Below, one piece after another: positions 52,046 to 61,144 of a stretch of DNA of 64,000 nucleotides; position 1 is the first letter of the stretch; each line of letters opens with the position of its first letter. Source of the stretch: an uncultured Dehalococcoidia bacterium. Its GTDB lineage: Bacteria; Chloroflexota; Dehalococcoidia; Lucifugimonadales; G958296245. Under the pieces are notes generated by a model. The model searched no databases. It was given only the letters and a program-made list of their open reading frames with translations, and had not been told where the DNA came from. The stretch covers positions 372,001 to 436,000 of the forward strand of contig OY282458.1 in assembly GCA_958296245.1 (NCBI GenBank), written 5' to 3'. The position numbers and the translations under genes are program-made.

Positions 52046-52756
52046 ATGGACGGCGCCGCCGTGCTTGAAGCAGCAGCCCTCATAGTTGGCGCTTACCTGT
52101 GGGGCGCGATCCCGTCTACCTACCTGTTCGCCCGGTATCGCAGGGGTGTAGACCTCCGCGACTTCGGCTCGGGTAACGTAGGGGCGTCGAACCTGGCTGT
52201 TCTGGCCGGATACCCGACCGCCTTGGCTTTGGGCGCTTTCGACGCGCTCGGCAAGGGGACTCTGCCCGTGCTGTTGACCAGGGAGCCGCTCGATCAGAGC
52301 TTGTACGTCCAAGGAGCGGTGGGAGTCGCCGCCGTAATAGGTCACAACTGGTCGCCGTACATCCGGTTCACGGGGGGCAGGGGTATCTCTACCGCCCTCG
52401 GAGTCGCGGCCGGGCTCTGGATGTGGAGAGAGCTTCTCATCGAGATCTTCCTAATAGGGTTCGTCGGGCGCGTGATCTTCAAGGACGCGGGGCTATGGAC
52501 CCTGATCGCGGTGCTGGTCACGCCTATATTGGCCTACGTCTGGCAGCCGCCCGAGCTGGTGTACGCGGTTTCGTGCTTGGCCGTAATTCTGGTGCTCAAG
52601 CGCCTGACTGCGAACTGGACCTTGCCCGAGCAAGGTCCAGTTCGCAGGGTTATGATGACGAGGCTGCTGTGGGACAGGGACGTCGGGCGCAAAGAGGAGT
52701 GGACTACCAGACGCCCGCCGGACGGGAAGACCGAAGTGGAAAGAGTAGGTACTTGA
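52046..52756 (+). CDS. plsY: Glycerol-3-phosphate acyltransferase
   Basis: A 236-residue inner-membrane enzyme that acylates glycerol 3-phosphate from acyl-phosphate, the first step of phospholipid synthesis. Motifs: GAIPSTYLFARYR, DFGSGNVGASN (motif 1), FTGGRGISTALG and the GHNWSPY that follows the third motif. About five membrane helices. A perfect 17-bp inverted repeat lies inside the reading frame near the 3' end (52608-52647), after the last conserved membrane segment, encoding NWTLPEQGPVR. The last 40 residues are a polar extension. Confidence 0.93.
   Translation: MDGAAVLEAAALIVGAYLWGAIPSTYLFARYRRGVDLRDFGSGNVGASNLAVLAGYPTALALGAFDALGKGTLPVLLTREPLDQSLYVQGAVGVAAVIGHNWSPYIRFTGGRGISTALGVAAGLWMWRELLIEIFLIGFVGRVIFKDAGLWTLIAVLVTPILAYVWQPPELVYAVSCLAVILVLKRLTANWTLPEQGPVRRVMMTRLLWDRDVGRKEEWTTRRPPDGKTEVERVGT
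52608..52647. repeat. Perfect 17-bp inverted repeat within plsY
   Basis: CTGCGAACTGGACCTTG (52608-52624), six-base loop CCCGAG and CAAGGTCCAGTTCGCAG (52631-52647) are exactly complementary. No U-run follows. As RNA it would be a very stable hairpin inside the plsY message. Confidence 0.9.
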
Positions 52757-52768
52757 CCGGGGGCTCGC

Positions 52769-53260
52769 GTGGCGAATCAGGCATACTGTGTCAAACATTC
52801 GGATACCGTTACGAACCTGAGGTGCGGCAGGTGCGAGAACCCCATGTGTACGCAATGCATGGTTTCGACCCCGGTGGGGTTCCGATGCCGGGATTGCGCG
52901 CAGATGCGGCGCTCGCCCGTCTACGACGTATCGGCGGCGCTCCTCGCTAGAGCCCTGGGCGCCAGTCTGGGCATCGGGGCCGCCGCGGGCGTCCTTCTGG
53001 CCTTGCTGGGGTTCGCCGTGACCAGTTACCTGGCCGGCATCTTACTGGCCGGGCTGGGGCTGGCGCTTGGGGAAAGCGTCAGCTGGGCAGCCAACCGCAA
53101 GAGGGGGCGCACTCTCCAGTACGTGGCCGCTGCAGGGGTGGCGGCGGCCTTGGCGGCGATGGTAGTCGCAAACGGGTTTAGGTTCGGCGTATACCTGGAC
53201 GTTTTCCACATCCTCGGCGCGGGCGCCGGCATATACTTGGCTGCCTCTCGACTACGATAA
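52769..53260 (+). CDS. B-box-like zinc finger membrane protein
   Basis: A 163-residue protein. The N-terminal ~45 residues form a zinc-binding B-box-like module (YCVKHSDTVTNLRCGRC, MCTQCMVSTPVGFRCRDC), as found before rhomboid-type proteases in many bacteria. Here only four or so membrane helices follow and no rhomboid Ser/His motif is visible, so it is not a protease. Function unknown. It follows plsY by 12 bp. Confidence 0.7.
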   Translation: MANQAYCVKHSDTVTNLRCGRCENPMCTQCMVSTPVGFRCRDCAQMRRSPVYDVSAALLARALGASLGIGAAAGVLLALLGFAVTSYLAGILLAGLGLALGESVSWAANRKRGRTLQYVAAAGVAAALAAMVVANGFRFGVYLDVFHILGAGAGIYLAASRLR

Positions 53261-53309
53261 GACGACCGCGTGAAGTGACGCAGCGACTCGTTACTATGTG
53301 GGCCAGTGT

Positions 53310-53329
53310 GCTATAGTATCCGTAGGATG
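53310..53329 (+). promoter_or_regulatory. Leaderless-type extended -10 promoter
   Basis: TG-C-TATAGT (-10 at 53312-53317) precedes ATG 53327 by nine bases, as for the genes at 7.3 and 14 kb. Confidence 0.45.
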
Positions 53330-53554
53330 AGCGGGAGGCTTCGCATGACTACCGAGAGTGATGCCCGCGTTAGAATCTCGATAGACGCGCCCCTTGTGCC
53401 CTTCGGTCAGTTTCAGATCCGCGTCACGGAACCGGGTAAGCAAGCTGAGCCTACTGACGCTGTACGAAGGCGCCTCAAGGCCGCACCGTACAGCCTTCCG
53501 TCCAGTACCGGGGACGTACACCGGCGGGTGTTCACCCAAGGCGCTTCTGCCTGA
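53327..53554 (+). CDS. Small hypothetical protein
   Basis: A 75-residue protein that I do not recognise; no membrane segment or clear domain (MSGRLRMTTESDARVRISID..., a likely beta strand pattern at the start and a polar tail). Support is the -10 element placed nine bases before the ATG and a GGGAGG site before a second ATG at 53345. It overlaps nothing and is convergent with the protease gene, 7 bp away. Confidence 0.4.
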   Translation: MSGRLRMTTESDARVRISIDAPLVPFGQFQIRVTEPGKQAEPTDAVRRRLKAAPYSLPSSTGDVHRRVFTQGASA

Positions 53555-53561
53555 CGAACCG

Positions 53562-54734
53562 TTACCGTACCTGCCTCCAGACTCCTCCAATCCAACGAGC
53601 GTGCGATCCTTGGGCGGGAGCTTGCCGCGCAATTTCTGATTCCACCATACGCTGTAGCTCTGGCAGGGCCTGCTCCAACATCCGCTGAATGACCTGCTGA
53701 AGCTCTGCCGGTATGTCTTGGGGCTGGATTGAAGCGGGCAGATTCAGAGGCATGCTGATATTCAGATTCAGAGGATTGGGAGCCTGTCGAATGCGCTGGA
53801 GTTGTATCTTCCCGCAGAACTGGTGGCTAGCGTCTCTCGATTCCATGAATACGCCCACGGCGTCCGACTCTTCATAGAAATTTGTGGCATTGTCTGGAAA
53901 GTAGCCCTCCGGGTCAGCAGTTGTACCCAGCTTCAGCGCGGCTTCATAATCAAGGTACAGTTGCCACACTAGAGACTCCAATGAAGGTTCCATCCGCTCA
54001 GCCCTCAGACCTAGTTCGGCAGCCTCGTTTACTCCAATCCCATGACCGTGCGCGTACATCTTCTCAGTCAACGCCTCCGAGATGGCATCTATAGATGCTT
54101 CAGGGTACGGAGGATTGACTAGGGAGAGTAGCTTTCGAGCGACCAGACGAATGTGTGAGTAGGTGCGCTCTAGTCTACCGAGTAGAGTCGGCGTCAGATG
54201 CTCCGCCAAGACCTTGACAGTTTCTGCCAACGGTGCCTGGTCGGAGATTCCGGCACGCCTAGTGAGGAAAGTCACGTAAGCAGCCACGTCTTCTACCCCT
54301 GGGTCTGGGATTAGAAATGGATTGCCAAGAGCGCCCGGCTGTATCTGCAGTGATGGGTCAATGGGGCCCAACTCACTCATCGGCGACATCAGTATCTTGT
54401 CCGCGCCCAAAGCGATCATCGTTCCGGCGCTGTATGCCCTAAAGGGTATGGTCACAGCGAGTTCGCTGCTGAATTGCCTGATCTTGGTGACTATCTTCCA
54501 TGGGGTCTCCACGGCCCCACCACGCGTGTACAGGATGAGATCAATTTTCTGAGGCTTACCGTTTGATGACGAATCCTCTGCAATGCTCAGCAGGTGATCG
54601 TACAAGGGGCGCAACGCGTCATCCGCTATACTCGTCCCTGCTATCTGACGGTCCCCATAGAACAGGGTGATGACTCGGGCCCCTCGGGCCTTCTCGATTC
54701 CCCTGATCAATTCTACTCGTTCCATCTCTGGCAT
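53562..54734 (-). CDS. SDH-type serine protease-like protein (ClpP/crotonase fold)
   Basis: A 390-residue protein. DLILYTRGGAVE, then IPFRAYSAGTMIALGADKIL (nucleophile Ser in AYSAGTM) and MSELGPIDPSL are the marks of the serine dehydrogenase proteinase / SppA-like group with the ClpP fold. Residues 1-240 hold the core; the C-terminal tail (PNPLNLNISMPLNLPASIQP...) is unusual and long. No signal peptide or membrane helix, so it would be cytoplasmic. GC is lower than in the neighbours and the gene stands alone, which hints at a later arrival. Confidence 0.75.
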   Translation of the reverse strand: MPEMERVELIRGIEKARGARVITLFYGDRQIAGTSIADDALRPLYDHLLSIAEDSSSNGKPQKIDLILYTRGGAVETPWKIVTKIRQFSSELAVTIPFRAYSAGTMIALGADKILMSPMSELGPIDPSLQIQPGALGNPFLIPDPGVEDVAAYVTFLTRRAGISDQAPLAETVKVLAEHLTPTLLGRLERTYSHIRLVARKLLSLVNPPYPEASIDAISEALTEKMYAHGHGIGVNEAAELGLRAERMEPSLESLVWQLYLDYEAALKLGTTADPEGYFPDNATNFYEESDAVGVFMESRDASHQFCGKIQLQRIRQAPNPLNLNISMPLNLPASIQPQDIPAELQQVIQRMLEQALPELQRMVESEIARQAPAQGSHARWIGGVWRQVR

Positions 54735-55082
54735 CAGACAATCCTCATACAGCTGTCTAGGTTCAGAACAGAGCAGTTACGCAGTTAAGCCCGCCAAGAT
54801 CTGGCGGGACTCAATCCCCGTGTAATCCAGTGTATCATCCTCTGGTTCGATTGAGGCCCGCGTCCTGGTCATCGGTTTGTCGCGCCGGTGATGAACACGG
54901 GAGATCCCCTCTTTGAAATGATCTTTGACCTCTCCATTTCTAGAGGCGACTTTCCCCTTTCACGAATCTCCAGCAATTCCTATGCTCTTTGCAACAGTCC
55001 TCTGTCAACCAACGAAGCCCGCGTTGACAGAATTCGTAGCGTTGGGTAGCATTTAATGCGGTAACCCCTGACAGGCTGGGTA
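54735..55082. promoter_or_regulatory. Divergent intergenic region with Lrp-gene promoter and inverted-repeat operator
   Basis: At its right end TTGACA (55024-55029), 17 bases and TAGCAT (55047-55052) form the promoter of the regulator gene. TCTGTCAAC (55001-55009) and GTTGACAGA (55023-55031) are a 9-bp inverted repeat 13 bases apart, and the second arm contains the -35, so a bound protein would block it; autorepression by the Lrp product is the natural guess. GATCTGGCGGG-like sequence near 54805 forms a short hairpin (CCCGCCAAGATCTGGCGGG). No gene is seen in the rest. Confidence 0.5.
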
Positions 55083-55523
55083 ATGGACCTGCTTGACGGC
55101 AAGATAGTCGAAGTGCTCAGAAGGGACGGGCGGGCCTCCAACGCGGGGATCGCCAGGGAAGTGGGCGTCAGCGAGGGGACGGTTCGGCGCAGGCTGAAAC
55201 GCCTTGTGGATGACGAGCTCATTCAGGTGATAGCCCTGCCGGATCCAAGCAAGATGGGCTACGAGTCCCAGGCCCTGATCGGCGTCCACGTGGACCCGGA
55301 CAAGATAGACTTGGTGGCCAACGGTCTGGAGGAACTGGAGGAGGTCAGTTGGGTGGCGGTAACTACCGGCTCCTTCGATGTATTCGTCTGGGTAACGCTG
55401 CCCTCTTCCGAGGCCCTTGGCGTGTTCCTGAGGACCAAGCTGGGCGTCGTGCCGGGCGTCAGGCGCACCGAGACCTTCGTCAACCTTGCCCTTAGGAAGC
55501 GCAGCCATACCGTCCTCGCTTAG
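55083..55523 (+). CDS. Lrp/AsnC-family transcriptional regulator
   Basis: A 146-residue DNA-binding regulator. The N-terminal winged helix (IVEVLRRDGRASNAGIAREV, then GVSEGTVRRRLKRLVDD) is followed by the ligand-sensing RAM domain (GVHVDPDKIDLVANGL, VSWVAVTTGSFDVFVWV). Such proteins sense amino acids and often regulate the gene beside them; the antiporter downstream and its own promoter are the first candidates. The promoter has an inverted repeat over the -35. Confidence 0.92.
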   Translation: MDLLDGKIVEVLRRDGRASNAGIAREVGVSEGTVRRRLKRLVDDELIQVIALPDPSKMGYESQALIGVHVDPDKIDLVANGLEELEEVSWVAVTTGSFDVFVWVTLPSSEALGVFLRTKLGVVPGVRRTETFVNLALRKRSHTVLA

Positions 55524-55609
55524 CGCCGCTTCAAGATGAACTCCGATGGGTCCGGGCCGCCGGCGGCCGCTCGCCGTTCCCGCCGCGACGGCCTAGAGGG
55601 ACGCTCACC

Positions 55610-56866
55610 TTGACTACGGAATCCGTATCTGCACGCGGATGGGCCTGGGTGGGGGCGTCCATGGCCGTGGGGGCGGCAGCCGTCGTCCTCGCTGTCTCCG
55701 GGACTCACCTAAACCCCGTCGTCATGGCGGTACTCCTCGGCGCGGGCATAGTGGGCGGCGCCTTCCTGCTGTCGTGGGCGGCGGAGGCGGCCCAGATCGA
55801 CGTCTCGGCCTCGCTGGCCATCGCCGTCCTGGCCCTAGTGGCAATACTCCCGGAGTACTCCATAGAGGCTGTGCTCGCCTGGAAGGCAGGCGCGTCCTTC
55901 GACCCGTCCACCAACGTGGTCACTCCCGAGATGAACAGGGTGGCCGCAAACGTCACCGGCGCCAACCGGCTGCTCATCGGCATAGGGTGGTCGCTGGTGT
56001 TCCTGATCTACTATCTGCGGCGCCGACGGCCTCTGGACATGCGGGGCTCCATGTCCTTAGAGATCAGGACACTGACCGTCGCAACGCTTCTCTCGTTCTT
56101 GGTGTTTGCAATGAGCCAGGTTCACGTGATATTGGCTGCCGTCATGATAGCCGTATACCTGTTCTATCTATGGCTAAGCTCCACGCAGGAGTCGGAGGAG
56201 CCGCACCTCATCGGGGTCTCCTTGCTCATAGGAAGACTCCCGGATGCACAGCGGCGGATGGTGTTGGCCGTGCTCTTCGTCTACGCCGCCGGCGTGATAC
56301 TGATGGTGGCCGAGCCCTTCGTAGAGGCACTCATCGACGCCGGTCGGGAAGTAGGCATCGACGAGTTCACGCTAATCCAGTGGGTAGCGCCTTTGGCGTC
56401 GGAGGCGCCGGAGATCGTCTTAGCCATCCTGTTCAGTCTGAGGGCCAACCCGATGGCGGGCATGGCCACCTTGATTTCGGCGGAGGTCAACCAACTCACG
56501 CTGCTGATCGGGAGCATGGTCGTCGTCTTCAGCGTGTCGGCAGGCGAGATTCTAAACTTCGAACTGGAAGGTAGACAGGCGGCGGAATTCCTGCTCACGT
56601 CGGCCATGTCCCTCTTTGCCGTTCTACTGGTTGCCCCCAGGGTGATCGGCTGGAAGGGAGGGATGACCCTACTGGCGCTGTTCGTCGTGCACCTGTTCTT
56701 CACGGATGAGTCCAGCCGCATGTTCTTCTCCTACATCTTCTTGGGGCTGTCGGTTGGATTGGTGGCGGCGGACCAGTTCGCCGTGGGCCCCGGCTTCAAC
56801 ATCCGCCTTGCGGATTCCCGGCGCCGTACAGAGCGCCTGCGCAGCCTCTTCACGACGCCCAGCTAG
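55610..56866 (+). CDS. Sodium/calcium exchanger-family antiporter
   Basis: A 418-residue inner-membrane protein with about 11 helices. It shows the two alpha repeats of the CaCA superfamily: [14 protein letters not shown] with [16 protein letters not shown] in the first half, and [18 protein letters not shown] with [22 protein letters not shown] in the second. The acidic residues in PEY and APE bind the cation. Ca2+/Na+ or H+ exchange is expected; the ion is not proven. TTG start. It follows the regulator by 86 bp. Confidence 0.85.
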   Translation: MTTESVSARGWAWVGASMAVGAAAVVLAVSGTHLNPVVMAVLLGAGIVGGAFLLSWAAEAAQIDVSASLAIAVLALVAILPEYSIEAVLAWKAGASFDPSTNVVTPEMNRVAANVTGANRLLIGIGWSLVFLIYYLRRRRPLDMRGSMSLEIRTLTVATLLSFLVFAMSQVHVILAAVMIAVYLFYLWLSSTQESEEPHLIGVSLLIGRLPDAQRRMVLAVLFVYAAGVILMVAEPFVEALIDAGREVGIDEFTLIQWVAPLASEAPEIVLAILFSLRANPMAGMATLISAEVNQLTLLIGSMVVVFSVSAGEILNFELEGRQAAEFLLTSAMSLFAVLLVAPRVIGWKGGMTLLALFVVHLFFTDESSRMFFSYIFLGLSVGLVAADQFAVGPGFNIRLADSRRRTERLRSLFTTPS

Positions 56867-56900
56867 CCCGCCTGCCCCACCCGGGCCGGGCGGCGCGCTG

Positions 56901-56906
56901 TATAAT
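56901..56906 (+). promoter_or_regulatory. -10 element for gapA
   Basis: A perfect TATAAT lies about 45 bases before the gapA start and downstream of the antiporter stop. No clear -35 is seen. An AAGGAG ribosome site follows. Confidence 0.5.
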
Positions 56907-56951
56907 GAGTGCCTACGGCATACACACTCTGCGCCTCCAAGGAGCGATTTG

Positions 56952-57965
56952 ATGGCCATTCGAATCGGAATCAACGGATTCGGCCGTATAGGCAGGCTGG
57001 TAATCAGGGCTATGGTCGAGCGCCACCCTGACAAGCTGAGCGTGGCGGCCATCAACGACCTGACCGACGCCGAGACGAACGCGCACCTCTTCAAGTACGA
57101 CTCCACCTACGGCGCTTACCCCGGCTCCGTCGAGGCGGCGGGGGACGCCATCGTGATCGACGGCTCGCCGGTCAGGGTGCTGTCGGAGAGGGACCCGTCC
57201 AAGCTGCCCTGGGGCGATCTGGGCGTAGACGTCGTCGTGGAGTCCACCGGCTTCTTCACCGACGCTTCCAAAGCCGCCGGCCACCGCGCCGGCGGCGCCA
57301 AGAAGGTCATCATCTCCGCGCCGGCCACCAACGAGGACGCAACCCTGGTGCTCGGCGTCAATGAGGGCGTCTACGACCCGGAGCGGCACAACGTCGTTTC
57401 CAACGCGTCCTGCACCACCAACTGCATCGCAACCATGACCAAGGTGCTGCACGACAGATTCGGCGTTCAGGGCGGGCTCATGACTACGATCCACTCCTAC
57501 ACCAACGATCAGAAGACCCTAGACCAGGTCGACGACGACCTGCGCCGCGCCAGGGCGGCCGCGCTGAACATCATCCCGACGACCACGGGCGCTGCCAAGG
57601 CCGTGGGGCTCGTGCTCCCGGAGCTGAACGGGAAGATTCACGGGATGGCCTTCCGGGTGCCCACGCCAACCGGCTCCGTGACCGACTTCGTCGCCACTCT
57701 GGACGAAGACGCTTCGGTGGACGACATCAACGCGGCGTACCAGGAGGCCGCCGGCGGCGTGATGGCGGGCATCCTGGCGTACTCCGACGAGCCGCTCGTG
57801 AGCAGAGACTACATCCGCGACCCGCACAGCGCGATCATCGACGGCCTCTCCACGATGTCAATGGGCGGCAACCTCGTCAAGGTGGTCGGCTGGTACGATA
57901 ACGAGTGGGGCTATAGCTGCCGCACCGCGGACCTGGCGGCCTTCCTGGCCGACAAGGGACTGTAG
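56952..57965 (+). CDS. gapA: Glyceraldehyde-3-phosphate dehydrogenase, type I
   Basis: A 337-residue glycolytic enzyme. [11 protein letters not shown] binds NAD, with D37 in [14 protein letters not shown] contains the catalytic Cys154; ATIHSYT-like [11 protein letters not shown] supplies the catalytic His; [25 protein letters not shown] is the typical end. Length is normal. ATG at 56952 is fixed by AAGGAG nine bases before; the long frame upstream lies in the antiporter gene. No pgk or tpi follows. Confidence 0.95.
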   Translation: MAIRIGINGFGRIGRLVIRAMVERHPDKLSVAAINDLTDAETNAHLFKYDSTYGAYPGSVEAAGDAIVIDGSPVRVLSERDPSKLPWGDLGVDVVVESTGFFTDASKAAGHRAGGAKKVIISAPATNEDATLVLGVNEGVYDPERHNVVSNASCTTNCIATMTKVLHDRFGVQGGLMTTIHSYTNDQKTLDQVDDDLRRARAAALNIIPTTTGAAKAVGLVLPELNGKIHGMAFRVPTPTGSVTDFVATLDEDASVDDINAAYQEAAGGVMAGILAYSDEPLVSRDYIRDPHSAIIDGLSTMSMGGNLVKVVGWYDNEWGYSCRTADLAAFLADKGL

Positions 57966-58096
57966 GGCGTGGGCCTAACGCTCGTTTGGACTCACGGAAT
58001 CAATTCACTGACCGACTGGATTCTCAAGGCCAGGTGACGCCTTCCGCGGCCTGGGAGTGGGAGAGCCATTATGTTTAGAGGACGCATAATCTAGCT

Positions 58097-59026
58097 ATGG
58101 AGATACTTGGCGACATATGGAACGCCGTCATCATGGGGCCGATGATCAACGGCCTCGTTCTGCTGTACGCCATTTTCTTCAACAACTTCGGGCTGGCCGT
58201 CATCGCCTTCACCATCCTCGTCCGCGTGGCCATGCTGCCTCTCACCCTCAAGCAGAGCAAGCAGATGAAGGCCATGGGTCAGCTCCAGCCCAAGGTCAAG
58301 CAGATGCAGGAGAGGCACAAGAACGACCGGGCAAAGGCGTCGCAGGAGACGATGCGCCTCTACCGCGAGCACGGAGTCAACCCCCTCGGCTGCTTGGGCC
58401 CCATGGTGATCCAGATGCCGATCTTCTTCGGGCTATTCTGGGCGCTGAGGGCCACGTTGCCATCGACCCCGGAGAGGCTGGCCGACCTGGCCCGATACCT
58501 GTACCCCTGGCTCTCGCCGGTCCATGAGGTGATCCCACTAAACGGCGTTGCCTTCGGGCTCGATCTTGCCGCGGTATCGGCTGCGAACCCGTTGCCCTTT
58601 CTCCTACCGATCCTAGTTGGCGGGTCGATGTGGCTGACGCAGAAGATGACGACCATGCCCGCGGCCACCGAGCAGCAGGCGTCCACCAACCGGATGATGC
58701 TGTGGATGATGCCGCTGATGTTCGGGTTCTTCACGCTCCAGTTCGAGGCGGGCTTGGCCGTCTACTGGATCGTGTCGAACGTAGTCGGGATAGTGATACA
58801 AGGATTCGTGACAGGCTGGGAGCCCATCGTGTCTCTGGCGGCGTGGCGCCCCGGCCGGCTCTTGCCGGCCCCGGCCAAGCCGTCGGAGCCCTCCCCTCCC
58901 CCGGCCGAGGAGGCAGTAGCCGTTGAGGACGATAGAGACGACAGGCAAGAGCCCGGAGGAGGCAATAGAGCTCGCTCTAAAGGAGCTCGACGCCGAACGC
59001 GGTCAGGTCGAAATAGACGTCGTTAG
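58097..59026 (+). CDS. yidC: YidC/Oxa1-family membrane insertase
   Basis: A 309-residue inner-membrane insertase of the Gram-positive-like short form without the large periplasmic domain. Helices carry FGLAVIAFTILVRVAMLPLT, then the cytoplasmic coil KQSKQMKAMGQLQPKVKQMQ, NPLGCLGPMVIQMPIFFGLF and the last membrane segments. The basic C-terminal tail (KGARRRTRSGRNRRR) suits ribosome contact. CATAAT 58083-58088 before the ATG may be a promoter. Its 3' end overlaps khpB by 104 bp. Confidence 0.9.
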   Translation: MEILGDIWNAVIMGPMINGLVLLYAIFFNNFGLAVIAFTILVRVAMLPLTLKQSKQMKAMGQLQPKVKQMQERHKNDRAKASQETMRLYREHGVNPLGCLGPMVIQMPIFFGLFWALRATLPSTPERLADLARYLYPWLSPVHEVIPLNGVAFGLDLAAVSAANPLPFLLPILVGGSMWLTQKMTTMPAATEQQASTNRMMLWMMPLMFGFFTLQFEAGLAVYWIVSNVVGIVIQGFVTGWEPIVSLAAWRPGRLLPAPAKPSEPSPPPAEEAVAVEDDRDDRQEPGGGNRARSKGARRRTRSGRNRRR

Positions 59027-59573
59027 CGAGGGCAGGACCGGCCTGCTCGGTATAGGCGGCGAGCCCGCCCGGGTGCGGGTTACCGTCTTGGAGCAGGCGC
59101 CCGACGTGGTCAGGGTGACTTCGGACATCATCGAACAGCTGGTCGCCCTCATGGATGTCGACGTCGTGGTGAACCTGCGGAGCGCTGAGCGGGAGGACGT
59201 TGGAGGCCCCGTCTTCGACATCAACGGCGATGACTCGGGCCTGCTGATCGGCAGGCGCGGCGAGACCCTGAGGTCACTCCAGTTCATGGTAGGCTTCCTT
59301 GCGGCCCGGAAGATGGAGCAGCGCGTCAATCTGTTACTCGACGTCTCCGGATACCAGGAGAGGCGGTACAAGTCCTTGAACAACCTCGCCCGCCGTGTGG
59401 CGGATCGGGTGGCCTCGTCCGGGCGGCCCGTTACCCTGGAGCCGATGCCGCCCGACGAACGCAGGGTCATCCACTTGGCGTTGGCCGAGAACTACGAAGT
59501 GACCACGACCAGTTCCGGCGAGGGAGACGGCCGCCGGATCACGGTTACGCCGGCTGACGACGACTACCAGTAG
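58923..59573 (+). CDS. khpB: KhpB/Jag family RNA-binding protein
   Basis: A 216-residue protein with three parts: the N-terminal Jag domain (TIETTGKSPEEAIELAL ... GRTGLLGIGGEPARV), a KH domain with GLLIGRRGETLRSLQ and an R3H domain ending PPDERRVIHLALAE. Such proteins bind RNA and pair with KhpA. Reading starts at TTG 58923 inside the last 104 bases of yidC, so translation is coupled; no later start fits the domain. Confidence 0.9.
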   Translation: MRTIETTGKSPEEAIELALKELDAERGQVEIDVVSEGRTGLLGIGGEPARVRVTVLEQAPDVVRVTSDIIEQLVALMDVDVVVNLRSAEREDVGGPVFDINGDDSGLLIGRRGETLRSLQFMVGFLAARKMEQRVNLLLDVSGYQERRYKSLNNLARRVADRVASSGRPVTLEPMPPDERRVIHLALAENYEVTTTSSGEGDGRRITVTPADDDYQ

Positions 59574-59629
59574 GCGAGGGGCTCAGGGCCCGTCCCCGCT
59601 CCTCTCCGACGGCGCCGAGAGCGCGAGGA

Positions 59630-60199
59630 TCAAAAAGGTATCCCCCAGAGAGCGTACCAACGCTCCAGGCTTCGCTCCACCGGCACCTTCTCCCCTTCCA
59701 TCAGCGTCCCCAGACGCATCTCCGCCGCGTTGTCCCTCTGCTTTTCGCCTGTCAGCACAAGCGGGTAGAAGTTGCCGCGCTTGATGTTGTATATCCAATA
59801 GGCGTCGTTGCCCTCGTAGTCGAACGAGAACACCGCCGCCAGCAGACGCTCATCGAAGCCGTGCTCGGTTATCGTCTCCCCGACTGCGTAGATAGTGGTG
59901 ACCAGGCCCCCGAAGTCGCGGTCGTCCAGCACCACCCAGTGGGTCCCAAACGAATCTTGGTGCAGCTTGTGTCTCGTCCCGGTATTCCTGCCGCTTACCT
60001 TCAACAGGTCCCGAATCTCCGAGTCCAAGTTCTCGAAGAACTTCGACTCGATCGGGTTGTAGACCAGCCCAGCCTGATCCTTCAACCGCAGGCCGTCCCG
60101 TCCGGCGAGGGATTCTGCCGCTGCGGTTATCGCGAAGTACCCTTCGCGCTTGGCCCTGCGCTGCCTTGATCGCCCAAACAGTACGCTTAGGAGACCCAT
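59630..60199 (-). CDS. pspAB: PspA-associated protein PspAB
   Basis: A 189-residue cytoplasmic protein of the PspAB family. LVTTIYAVGETITEHGFDERLL, WIYNIKRGNFYPLV, then EKQRDNAAEMRL and the end RWYALWGIPF match the conserved blocks of this family. It is coupled with htpX, whose stop lies 3 bp upstream, as is usual for pspAB. A role in the membrane-stress response is inferred from this partner; no biochemical function is established by sequence. Confidence 0.82.
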   Translation of the reverse strand: MGLLSVLFGRSRQRRAKREGYFAITAAAESLAGRDGLRLKDQAGLVYNPIESKFFENLDSEIRDLLKVSGRNTGTRHKLHQDSFGTHWVVLDDRDFGGLVTTIYAVGETITEHGFDERLLAAVFSFDYEGNDAYWIYNIKRGNFYPLVLTGEKQRDNAAEMRLGTLMEGEKVPVERSLERWYALWGIPF

Positions 60200-60202
60200 G
60201 CG

Positions 60203-61144
60203 CTAGTAGCCCTCGAACTTCCTCGGACGCTCCATCTCCATCTGCATCCGGCGCAGGCGCTCGATACGCTCTTCCACCGGCGGGTGGCTCGCCAGCAGAG
60301 ACGCTACTTTGTTGCCCTTCAGCGCGTTCACGATGAAGAAGGCATTTGCGTGCTCCACCTGCCTGAGGTCCTTCTCCGGGATGCGGTATATGTCGCTGCT
60401 AATCTTCGCGAGCGCCGAGGCGAGCTGCATCGGGGACCCCGTCAACATGGCCCCTCCCCGGTCGGCGGCGAACTCCCGGTACCGCGACAGGGCCAGGATC
60501 AGCAACTGGCTTAGGAAGTATACGAGGATCGTGCCCAGGTATACGGCCATCATGATGAGGAATGCGTTTCCGCCTCCATCCCGGTCCCTGCCGCCCCCTC
60601 CGAAGCCGCCGAACAGACTCATCCAGAACAGCATCTGGAGCAGATAGCCCGCCATGATGACTATCAGGCCGGCCCACGTCATCACCATGACGTCACGGTT
60701 CTTGATGTGGCTGAGCTCGTGGCCGAGCACAGCTTCGATCTCCCGTTTCGAGAGCCGGGACATCAGGCCCCTGGTCACCGCTACGACCGCGTTCTTCGGG
60801 TTGCGCCCGGTGGCAAAGGCGTTGGGGACGTGGGTGTCCATGACCGCGACCTTCTTCGGCTTCGGCATGTCGGCCATAGCGGCCAGCCGCTCCACCATGC
60901 CGTGCAACTCCGGCTCCTCCTGCGCGGTGACTACCCTGGCTCCCGTCGTCATCAACACGAGCCGGTCGGAGCCGTAGTATTGGAAGAGCACGCCAATCAG
61001 GGCGAATCCCAGCACCAGAAACCACGGGATGCCTGCCCAGAAGAGCAAGCCCATGAAGAATACCCATACCAGGGCGAGCAGGACCATCATCAGTCCCATC
61101 CGTATCGTGAGCCCGGTGTCACCCGAATAGCTGCGCTGTTTCAT
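60203..61144 (-). CDS. htpX: HtpX-like M48 zinc metalloprotease
   Basis: A 313-residue inner-membrane protease that degrades misfolded membrane proteins. Two N-terminal helices (12-58) come first, then the HELSH zinc motif (H142-E143-H146) in VLGHELSHIKNRD, two more helices and the third-ligand region YREFAADRGGAMLTG; ASHPPVEERIERLR is the usual end. ATG at 61144 is preferred to 61234. It precedes pspAB on the same strand. AGTATA at 61215-61220 (TATACT on the minus strand) could be its -10 element. Confidence 0.92.
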   Translation of the reverse strand: MKQRSYSGDTGLTIRMGLMMVLLALVWVFFMGLLFWAGIPWFLVLGFALIGVLFQYYGSDRLVLMTTGARVVTAQEEPELHGMVERLAAMADMPKPKKVAVMDTHVPNAFATGRNPKNAVVAVTRGLMSRLSKREIEAVLGHELSHIKNRDVMVMTWAGLIVIMAGYLLQMLFWMSLFGGFGGGGRDRDGGGNAFLIMMAVYLGTILVYFLSQLLILALSRYREFAADRGGAMLTGSPMQLASALAKISSDIYRIPEKDLRQVEHANAFFIVNALKGNKVASLLASHPPVEERIERLRRMQMEMERPRKFEGY

